Below are positions 1 to 5,334 of a stretch of DNA of 34,945 nucleotides, in pieces. Every line of letters begins with the position of its first letter. The first letter of the stretch is position 1. The notes under the pieces are model-generated. The model did no database searches, had not been told where the DNA came from, and saw nothing but the letters and a program-made list of their open reading frames with translations. The position numbers and the translations under genes were made by a program. The stretch comes from JAYVYM01 sp046593925 (GTDB taxonomy: Bacteria > Actinomycetota > Actinomycetes > Mycobacteriales > SCTD01): NCBI GenBank assembly GCA_046593925.1, contig JBKJQN010000083.1:1-34945 (forward strand), in the 5' to 3' direction.

Positions 1-56
1 CTCGGGGAGAGTTGCTCCTTCGGCGCCCCCCGCTGGCGGCGGGAGACTCTCCCGCG
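1..56 (-). promoter_or_regulatory. Glycine riboswitch aptamer, cut by the left window edge
   Basis: On the minus strand the bases GCGGGAGAGTC (55-45) are followed by the conserved glycine-aptamer core GCCGAAGGAGCAA (24-12) and then CTCTCCCC towards position 1. This order matches the 5' half of bacterial glycine riboswitches; the closing part lies beyond the edge. The riboswitch senses glycine and usually controls glycine-cleavage genes. With gcvH in the same block, the expected target is gcvP, left of the window on the minus strand (inference). Whether it is a single or tandem aptamer cannot be seen. Confidence 0.85.
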
Positions 57-68
57 TGGGGTCGTCGG

Positions 69-81
69 CGCGATGACCCTA
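69..81 (-). promoter_or_regulatory. Probable -10 element for the riboswitch transcript
   Basis: TAGGGT on the minus strand (81-76) fits an actinobacterial -10. It places the RNA start near position 69, about 13 bases before the first conserved riboswitch bases. I see no clear -35 at normal spacing. Confidence 0.45.
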
Positions 82-85
82 CCCG

Positions 86-103
86 GGCTGGCCGGTCCCA
101 GCC
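86..103 (-). terminator. Short hairpin after the second merR gene
   Basis: GGCTGG and CCAGCC form a 6-bp stem with a 6-base loop, about 50 bases past the merR stop. It has no T-tract and overlaps the probable promoter region of the riboswitch transcript, so terminator function is only a suggestion. Confidence 0.25.
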
Positions 104-150
104 GTCCGACGCGCGGCGGACAGGCAGTCTGTCGCCTGGTGGGCGGACTG

Positions 151-756
151 TCAGCCGGCGGTACGGCGCCGGCGGCGACTGGCCAGGTCGTCGGCGCCAA
201 GCGGGTCAGCGACCCGCTGGCCGGCGCCGTGGGCCCGCTCCCCCGGCAGCTGGGCCAACGAGCCCTGGACGTCGCTGACCTGGTGGCCGACCGCGATCGC
301 GAAGACAGCCTGGCCGCCCTGCACCAGGTCGAGCACCTCGTCGGTGGAGGTGCACTCGTACACCGTCGTGCCGTCGCTCATCAGCGTCATCTGCGCGAGG
401 TCCTCGATCCCCCGGTCGCGCAGGGTGGCAATCGCGGTACGGATGTTGGGCAGCGAGACGCCGGCATCCAGCAGCTTCTTGACGATCTTCAGGACCAGGA
501 TGTCGCGGAAGGAGTAGAGGCGCTGGCTGCCGGACCCGGCTGCCTCGCGCACGCTCGCCTCGACCAGCCCGGTACGGGCCCAGTAGTCGAGCTGGCGGTA
601 GGTGATCCCGGCGGCGGAGCATGCGGTCGGCCCGCGGTAGCCGAGCCCCTCGGGCTGCGCGCCCGGGCGCTCGTCCGCGGGTAGGTCGTCGAACAGCGTG
701 CCCTGCAGCCCCAGCACCGGGCGGGGTGGTGGGGTCGGTCCCTGCTCCTGCGGCAC
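151..756 (-). CDS. MerR family transcriptional regulator (second merR of the garA-ftsR cluster)
   Basis: This is a MerR-type DNA-binding regulator. A winged helix-turn-helix is visible in TACSAAGITYRQLDYWARTG followed by SGSQRLYSFRDILVLK, then a helical effector region with LMSDGTTVYECTS and LVQGGQAVFAIAVG. That is the usual form of the conserved merR found beside garA/ftsR and gcvP in actinobacteria. I chose the GTG at 756 (201 aa): AGAGAGG lies 8 bases upstream, and a consensus-like promoter at 855-827 excludes the longer open frame that begins at 876. A GTG at 717 is a second possibility. The C-terminus is basic (RRRRR). Its target genes are unknown; the neighbouring riboswitch/gcv operon and its own promoter are natural candidates. 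Confidence 0.85.
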   Translation of the reverse strand: MPQEQGPTPPPRPVLGLQGTLFDDLPADERPGAQPEGLGYRGPTACSAAGITYRQLDYWARTGLVEASVREAAGSGSQRLYSFRDILVLKIVKKLLDAGVSLPNIRTAIATLRDRGIEDLAQMTLMSDGTTVYECTSTDEVLDLVQGGQAVFAIAVGHQVSDVQGSLAQLPGERAHGAGQRVADPLGADDLASRRRRRTAG

Positions 757-826
757 GGGGGCCCGCCTCTCTGCAGTGAGCCCACGTTGGGCGCGGGCCG
801 CCGACCCCGGTCTGGGGCCAAAGCGC

Positions 827-855
827 ACGGTAGGGAGCCGGGCTTGGGGGGTCAA
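827..855 (-). promoter_or_regulatory. Promoter of the second merR gene
   Basis: TTGACC (855-850), 17 bases, then TACCGT (832-827) on the minus strand is a near-consensus vegetative promoter. The predicted RNA start is near 820, leaving a leader of about 65 bases before the GTG at 756. Confidence 0.7.
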
Positions 856-876
856 CGACCTCGCCCGGCGCGTCAC

Positions 877-888
877 AGGTCTAGACCT
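877..888. promoter_or_regulatory. 12-bp perfect palindrome upstream of the merR promoter
   Basis: AGGTCTAGACCT is a perfect palindrome about 22 bp upstream of the -35 box. Position and symmetry suit an operator for a dimeric regulator, possibly one of the two MerR proteins encoded next to it. No binding evidence exists in the sequence itself. Confidence 0.4.
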
Positions 889-906
889 CAGGGTGAGGGC
901 CAGGCG

Positions 907-1398
907 TCAGGACTGGAAGTCCTCCGGGTTGATCTGGTCGAGGAACTCCCGGAACTTCTCGACCTCATCCTCCTGCTCGTCGGGGATCGAGATGCCGGCC
1001 TCCTCGAGCACCGCCGCCTCCCCCTTGATGACGGCGCCGGTACGCAGTGCCAGCGCGATCGCGTCGGACGGTCTGGCGCTCACCGTCCGGCCCTCGTCGA
1101 AGCCCAGCTCGGCGTAGAACGTGCCGTCGCGCAGCTCGGTGATCGTGACGGTGCGCAGCGGGTGCTCGAAGGACTCCAGCAGGTCGCGCATGAGGTCGTG
1201 GGTCATCGGCCGACCGGTGACGACACCCTGCTGCGCGAAGGCGATCGCGGTGGCCTCGACAGCGCCGATCCAGATCGGCAGATAGCGGTCGCCGTCGACC
1301 TCCTTGAGCAGGACGATCGGCTGCTGGCTGGGGAGCTCGACGCGTACGCCCACCACGCTCAACTCGCAGAGGGTGGTGCCCTCCTCGTGCTCTGCCAC
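907..1398 (-). CDS. Bifunctional nuclease family protein (DUF151)
   Basis: The 163-aa product has the compact DUF151/bifunctional-nuclease fold signature: an N-terminal beta-rich segment with LPIWIGAVEATAIA, then TGRPMTHDLMRDLLE, and the motif RPSDAIALALRTGA. Members are small proteins with reported DNase/RNase activity in plants and a structural homologue in Thermotoga; the role in actinobacteria is unsettled. The start is GTG with AGGAGG four bases upstream. The C-terminus is acidic. It sits between the two merR genes on the same strand, 58 bases after the ftsR-like gene, so co-transcription from the FHA promoter is likely. Confidence 0.9.
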   Translation of the reverse strand: MAEHEEGTTLCELSVVGVRVELPSQQPIVLLKEVDGDRYLPIWIGAVEATAIAFAQQGVVTGRPMTHDLMRDLLESFEHPLRTVTITELRDGTFYAELGFDEGRTVSARPSDAIALALRTGAVIKGEAAVLEEAGISIPDEQEDEVEKFREFLDQINPEDFQS

Positions 1399-1456
1399 GG
1401 GACCTCCTGCGATACGTCGGTGGGCTGGACCCTACCGCGCAGGTCAGCGGCCCAGG

Positions 1457-2206
1457 TCAGCGACGCAGGCCCGGGCCGAGCCCCTGGCGGACCAGCGTGC
1501 TGTGCAGCGTGACCGACAGCGCTGCCAGCTCACGGACCACCTCGTCGGCCCTGGCCCGGGCCTCCGGGTTGCGCTGGCGGACCAGCGGCGTGACGACCTG
1601 CTCCATGAGCCCGACCTCCCGGTCGGCCGCCGTCTTGAACGGCCGCAGGTGCCGCGCCTCGATGCCGAACCGCGCCATCCCCGCCACGGTCTTGGCGACG
1701 ATCAGCGCATCGCCGTCGTAGTGCGAACCACCAGGCCGTGGTCCGAGCAGGCCGTACTGCTCCAGTTGCTCCAGCTGCTCGTCCGACAGGCCGGACGCCT
1801 CGGCCAGCTCGGCCCGCGACAGCCGCAGCTCGCTCGAGTCGGGCCGGAAGGCCGCCGGTCCGGGCAGTGCTTGCGCGGCGACCAGGGCCCGGGGGACGCG
1901 CGGCCCACCGATGCTCGGCGCAGGCGGCTCCAGGCCCCGGTCGATGGCTGCCAGGTGCTCCTTGATGACCCGCAGCGGGAGGTACTGGTCGCGCTGGGCA
2001 GTCAGGACGTAGCGCAGCCGACCGACGTCCTCCCGGGAGAACTTCCGGTAGCCCGACGCGGTGCGCTCGGGCTTAACCAGCCCCTCGTCCTCCAGGAACC
2101 GGATCTTGCTGATGGTGATATCCGGGAAGTCGGGCCGCAGCTGGCCGAGCACCTCCCCGATGCTCATGAAGGCGCGCGAGGACAGTGCGTCGGAGGACGA
2201 GGTCAC
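1457..2206 (-). CDS. ftsR: MerR family regulator, FtsR-like
   Basis: The 249-aa protein carries an N-terminal MerR helix-turn-helix: SIGEVLGQLRPDFPDITISK, then IRFLEDEGLVKPERT and GYRKFSREDVGRLRYVL. A longer helical C-terminal region includes LSRAELAEASGLSDEQL. This arrangement directly after the FHA gene matches FtsR, the MerR regulator that activates ftsZ in Corynebacterium glutamicum; function here is inferred from family and position. The GTG start overlaps the FHA stop by four bases (GTGA, 2203-2206), which implies translational coupling. The symbol is given on synteny and domain form. Confidence 0.85.
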   Translation of the reverse strand: MTSSSDALSSRAFMSIGEVLGQLRPDFPDITISKIRFLEDEGLVKPERTASGYRKFSREDVGRLRYVLTAQRDQYLPLRVIKEHLAAIDRGLEPPAPSIGGPRVPRALVAAQALPGPAAFRPDSSELRLSRAELAEASGLSDEQLEQLEQYGLLGPRPGGSHYDGDALIVAKTVAGMARFGIEARHLRPFKTAADREVGLMEQVVTPLVRQRNPEARARADEVVRELAALSVTLHSTLVRQGLGPGLRR

Positions 2207-2721
2207 CCGTGCTCCCCGCTGCGGGGCCCTGCCAGGAACACCAGCCGGTACTTGCCGATCTGTACCTCGTCGCCCCCGGCCAACCCGGCGGACTCGATGC
2301 GTTCGCGGTCGAGGTAGGTCCCGTTGAGGCTGCCGACGTCGCGTACGACGAACCCGCCGCCCTCGCGGACGATCTCGGCGTGCCGCCGGCTGACGGTCAC
2401 GTCGTCGAGGAAGATATCGCTCTCGGGATGCCGCCCCGCCGTCGTCACGTCGGCGTCGAGCAGGAAACGGCTGCCGGCGTTGGGGCCGCGCTTGACCACC
2501 AGCAGCGCCGTGCCGGCCGGTGGCTCGTCGTCGAGCACCGGGTCGGCAGGGGCCGCGCCCGAACCACCGTCCAGCGCCCCCTCCAGCGCCGAGAGCGAGA
2601 TCGTCGATGTCGTCTCGACCTCGCTGCGGGCCGGCGCGCCGGACGTCGGCAGCGCCGCTCCGCAGCGCGCACAGAAGCGGCTCCCGTCAGGGTTCTGCTG
2701 GCCGCACCGCGTGCAGAACAA
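2203..2721 (-). CDS. garA: Zinc-ribbon/FHA domain protein, GarA/OdhI-like
   Basis: Residues 1-22 form a zinc ribbon with two CxxC pairs (CTRCG and CARCG). A linker carries the ETTST motif, the conserved phosphorylation site of GarA/OdhI proteins. The FHA domain follows (GRHPESDIFLDDVTVSRRHAE, then GSLNGTYLDRERI split over the next strands). GarA/OdhI binds and restrains 2-oxoglutarate metabolism enzymes and is switched by Ser/Thr kinases such as PknB/PknG; transfer of that role here is inference. The start is TTG at 2721, seven bases after GGGAGG. The longer frame from 2781 would begin inside the -35 box of the promoter. The product is about 172 aa, slightly longer than classical GarA because of the zinc ribbon. 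Confidence 0.88.
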   Translation of the reverse strand: MFCTRCGQQNPDGSRFCARCGAALPTSGAPARSEVETTSTISLSALEGALDGGSGAAPADPVLDDEPPAGTALLVVKRGPNAGSRFLLDADVTTAGRHPESDIFLDDVTVSRRHAEIVREGGGFVVRDVGSLNGTYLDRERIESAGLAGGDEVQIGKYRLVFLAGPRSGEHG

Positions 2722-2751
2722 GATATTTCCTCCCGGTCGTTGCGCCACCTG

Positions 2752-2781
2752 ACCGTAGTAGGGCGCATCACACAGGGTCAA
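2752..2781 (-). promoter_or_regulatory. Promoter of the FHA-ftsR operon
   Basis: TTGACC (2781-2776), 18 bases, then TACGGT (2757-2752) on the minus strand. The RNA should start near 2745, giving a leader of about 24 bases that contains the GGGAGG ribosome site of the TTG start. An AGGTAGAGGT element lies just upstream. Confidence 0.65.
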
Positions 2782-2825
2782 CCTCTACCTGAGCCGGGCC
2801 GAGTTGATCCGGTTTTGGGGCTGTG

Positions 2826-2885
2826 CGGGTGATCCAGGTCCGTCCAGCGTCGCCTTGGCGACAGCTCGCTCCCCTGGATCACCCG
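2826..2885. repeat. Composite inverted repeat between gcvH and the FHA gene
   Basis: A 13-bp perfect inverted repeat (CGGGTGATCCAGG at 2826-2838 and its complement at 2873-2885) encloses a second perfect hairpin, GTCGCC-TT-GGCGAC (2849-2862), extended by AGC/GCT with one bulged A. It lies about 50 bases past the gcvH stop and upstream of the FHA promoter. A terminator without a T-tract or a structured RNA are both possible. Confidence 0.75.
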
Positions 2886-2935
2886 GCGAGGCCGACCGTC
2901 GACGTGCCGTCACGGGTCAGGGCAGCCGCTATGCG

Positions 2936-3325
2936 TCAGGGCAGCAGCGCCTCGTACGCGGCGCGGTCGAGCAGTGCATCACCGACGAGTGGGCCTTGGA
3001 CGGTGAGCTCGACCAGCCAGCCGTCGCCGTAGGGGTCGGCGTTGACCAGCTCGGGGTTGGCGTCCAGCGCCTCGTTGACCGCCGAGACGGTCCCCGCTAC
3101 CGGGGCGTAGACGTCCGAGACGCTCTTGGTGGACTCGACCTCACCGAACGCCTGGCCGGCGTCCAGCGCGGTGCCGACCGCCGGCAGCGTCACGAAGACG
3201 ATGTCACCGAGCGCCTCCTGGGCGTATGCCGTGATGCCCAGCCGGACGACCGGTCCCGCACCGGCCCGCAGCCACTCGTGCTGGGCGGTGTAGGTCAGGT
3301 CCTCGGGGTAGGCGTCGGCGTTCAG
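2936..3325 (-). CDS. gcvH: Glycine cleavage system H protein
   Basis: GcvH carries the lipoyl arm that shuttles the aminomethyl group between the P, T and L proteins of the glycine cleavage complex in the cytosol. The sequence shows YTAQHEWL near the N-terminus, GITAYAQEALGDIVFVTLP, and the lipoylation site GEVESTKSVSDVYAPVAG with the lysine in ESTKS. The 129-aa length is normal. Between the upstream stop (3364-3362) and the first conserved residues there is no ATG, GTG or TTG in frame. The only well-placed start is CTG at 3325, seven bases after AGAGG. An ATG-based call at 3193 would remove the conserved N-terminal third. It ends the DUF881-sbp-DUF881 operon. Confidence 0.92.
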   Translation of the reverse strand: MNADAYPEDLTYTAQHEWLRAGAGPVVRLGITAYAQEALGDIVFVTLPAVGTALDAGQAFGEVESTKSVSDVYAPVAGTVSAVNEALDANPELVNADPYGDGWLVELTVQGPLVGDALLDRAAYEALLP

Positions 3326-3361
3326 GGTGGTGCCTCTCGACGTGGTGGGCGGCCGGGCCGG

Positions 3362-4108
3362 TCAGCCGCCTGGGGCAGGCCGAGCGTAACGAGGCGGCGC
3401 GAGCGGTCGCAAGGCGCCCACGACCAGGGTGTCGGACTGCTCGACGCGCGCCGCTCCGCCGACCCGCGCCACCGTCGCGACGACACCGCCCGGAATGCCG
3501 AGCGCCGACGCCAGCGTGCCCTTGTCGCCGAGCACCGTGAACACATACGGCGGTGTGAGCAGGGCGCCATCGACCAGGACACCGCCGGCGCCGTCGACCA
3601 GCGCGGTGCTGGCGACGACCCGCACGACGCCGCCCCCCCTCGCCCCGGCGAGCTGGGCGCCGCCGAGCTGCACTGCCTCCGCTCCGGCGTCGCGCAGCTC
3701 CTCCAGCGCGCCGAGCAGCACCTCGGCACGCACCCCGCCGTGACGGTCCTCGATGGTCAGCGTGATCCCCGGACCCGAGGCCGCGACCGTGCCGGCCAGG
3801 ATGCCGAGCAGCTGGGTGCGGCGCTGCGCCTCCGCCAGCGCAGCCTCGTCGCCGCCGGCGCTGGTCAGCCGCTCGCGTGAGGCGGTGAGGTCGGCGACCT
3901 CCTGGCGCAGCCGGGCGCTCCGACCGGACAGGTCGTCCAGGATCTGCACCAGGTCCTCCTGACGGGCCGACGCCAGCACTGCGTCGCCCTGGGTCGACTT
4001 GACCTGCACAGCCGCGGCGAACCCGAGCACCGCGAGCAGCAGCGCGACCAGCACGTCGACGCGCCGCACCCGCGGCTTGAGCAGGGAGCGCATCGGGGAC
4101 CCGCTCAT
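3362..4108 (-). CDS. DUF881 family membrane protein (second copy)
   Basis: The 248-aa product has a single N-terminal membrane segment (about residues 18-35, VDVLVALLLAVLGFAAAV). A coiled-coil-like stretch (about 55-95) follows, then the DUF881 domain with ASGPGITLTIED, LGALEELRDAGAEAVQL and LTPPYVFTVLGD. DUF881 proteins flank the small basic protein gene in most actinobacteria and in some firmicutes cell-division clusters; their molecular function is unknown. The ATG overlaps the sbp stop by four bases (4105-4108). Confidence 0.88.
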   Translation of the reverse strand: MSGSPMRSLLKPRVRRVDVLVALLLAVLGFAAAVQVKSTQGDAVLASARQEDLVQILDDLSGRSARLRQEVADLTASRERLTSAGGDEAALAEAQRRTQLLGILAGTVAASGPGITLTIEDRHGGVRAEVLLGALEELRDAGAEAVQLGGAQLAGARGGGVVRVVASTALVDGAGGVLVDGALLTPPYVFTVLGDKGTLASALGIPGGVVATVARVGGAARVEQSDTLVVGALRPLAPPRYARPAPGG

Positions 4109-4437
4109 GCCTTGAACACGTGGCGGCGGATCGATGCGGCGTTGGAGAAGATCCGGATGCCGAGCACGACGACCACCCCGGTCGACAGCTGGCCCCCCAC
4201 GCCGAGCTGGTCGCCGAGGAAGACCACCAGACCGGCAACCAGCACGTTGCTCACGAAAGAGACGACGAACACCTTGTCGTCGAAGATCCCGTCGAGCTGC
4301 GCGCGGACTGCCCCGAAGACCGCGTCGAGGGCCGCGACGACCGCGATCGGCAGGTACGGCTGCAGCGCGACGGGCACCGTCGGGTGCAGGAAGAGCCCGA
4401 GCAGGACACCGCCGAGCAGCGCGAGCGCCGGGATCAC
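4105..4437 (-). CDS. sbp: Small basic family protein (Sbp, DUF1290)
   Basis: This 110-aa membrane protein has three hydrophobic stretches. It shows PYLPIAVVAALDAVFGAVRA and the C-terminal IFSNAASIRRHVF, both typical of the small basic protein family that accompanies division and envelope genes. The start is GTG at 4437 with no clear ribosome site. A 17-bp tandem duplication lies exactly over the junction with the preceding DUF881 gene. The gene is embedded between two DUF881 genes, as in other actinobacteria. Function is unknown. Confidence 0.88.
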   Translation of the reverse strand: MIPALALLGGVLLGLFLHPTVPVALQPYLPIAVVAALDAVFGAVRAQLDGIFDDKVFVVSFVSNVLVAGLVVFLGDQLGVGGQLSTGVVVVLGIRIFSNAASIRRHVFKA

Positions 4438-4478
4438 GACGGCGACACAGTCACGACGGCGACACAGTCACGACGGCG
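4435..4478. repeat. 17-bp tandem duplication at the DUF881/sbp junction
   Basis: CACGACGGCGACACAGT occurs at 4435-4451 and 4452-4468, followed by a 10-base partial copy. Each full copy, read on the minus strand with the base before it, contains a GTGA. The first carries the sbp start and the second carries the DUF881 stop. Confidence 0.9.
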
Positions 4479-5329
4479 GGGCCGGGGGACGCCGAACGCG
4501 CCGCCGGGACGGGGCCGGCCGCCAGCCGAAGCGCGTCCACGGTGTGCACCTCGAAGCGCAGGCCGAACAGCGAGGTGTACGTCGCCAGCCGGCGCCCCTC
4601 CGCGCCGTCGACGAACGTCGGCTCGAGCTGTCCGGGATCACCCACCGCCCGCACGACGTACGGCGGGCTGAGCGGTCGGTAGTCGACCAGGATCGCCTCG
4701 CCGGCCGACCGGATCGCCGTGCGGGCGGTCAGCCGCTGGTCGTTGACCGTGATCGCCTCTGCTCCGGCGACCCAGAGCCCGTTGACCAGTCCCTGCAGGT
4801 CACGGTCCAGCACCCGGCCCGCCCCCACCTGGCCGCCGCGCGGCACCGACAGTGAGCCCGGCTGCTCGGCGGGTCGGTCGTCGAGGACGGCGACGACGCC
4901 GGGCCCGGTCACCGCGACCGCGCCAGCAGCCAGCTCCAGCTGGCGCAGCGCGTCGGCGGCGTCGCCCGCAAGGGCCGCGTCGCGGCGGGCGGCGACGTCG
5001 TCGCGCAGGACCGCGGCCTGCCGGCTCAGCGCGTCGGACTCCGCCGTACGTCGCTGCACCTCGTTGACCAGACCGTCGCGACCGGCGCCTCCGGTGCTGC
5101 GCACCGCCGCCGCGGCGATGCCGGTCAGCAGGCCGACGATGACGATGACAGCCGCACTGCGCAGCGCGTGCCGCGAGGCCAGTCCGGTCTCGGAACGGCG
5201 GGCTGCTGCCGCGGCGTACGCCGGGTCCTCCGCGTGCTGCATGAGGTCGACCAGCAGCGACATCGAGCCGTCGACGCGCGGTGGCGCGGGCGTCGACGAG
5301 GGCACCGGACCAGGGTGCCATGCGGGCAC
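4451..5329 (-). CDS. DUF881 family membrane protein (first copy)
   Basis: A 292-aa protein if started at the GTG at 5329, six bases after the stop of the manC-like gene; an ATG at 5263 (in SMSLLVDLM) is the alternative. A proline-rich N-terminus is followed by one membrane segment (AAVIVIVGLLTGIAAAAV). A coiled-coil-like region comes next, then the DUF881 domain with AVTGPGVVAVLDD, LQGLVNGLWVAGAEAITV and LSPPYVVRAVGD. It has the same architecture as the second copy, from which it has diverged strongly. No ribosome site supports either start; translational coupling to the upstream gene favours 5329. Confidence 0.85.
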   Translation of the reverse strand: MPAWHPGPVPSSTPAPPRVDGSMSLLVDLMQHAEDPAYAAAAARRSETGLASRHALRSAAVIVIVGLLTGIAAAAVRSTGGAGRDGLVNEVQRRTAESDALSRQAAVLRDDVAARRDAALAGDAADALRQLELAAGAVAVTGPGVVAVLDDRPAEQPGSLSVPRGGQVGAGRVLDRDLQGLVNGLWVAGAEAITVNDQRLTARTAIRSAGEAILVDYRPLSPPYVVRAVGDPGQLEPTFVDGAEGRRLATYTSLFGLRFEVHTVDALRLAAGPVPAARSASPGPAVVTVSPS

Positions 5330-5334
5330 GTCCG

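Noticed and set aside
757..876. Longer N-terminus of the second merR gene (start at 876)
   Set aside because: It would begin upstream of the TTGACC-N17-TACCGT promoter and adds non-conserved residues.
2722..2781. Longer N-terminus of the FHA gene (start at 2781)
   Set aside because: That start lies inside the -35 box; TTG at 2721 has GGGAGG at seven bases and leads straight into the zinc ribbon.
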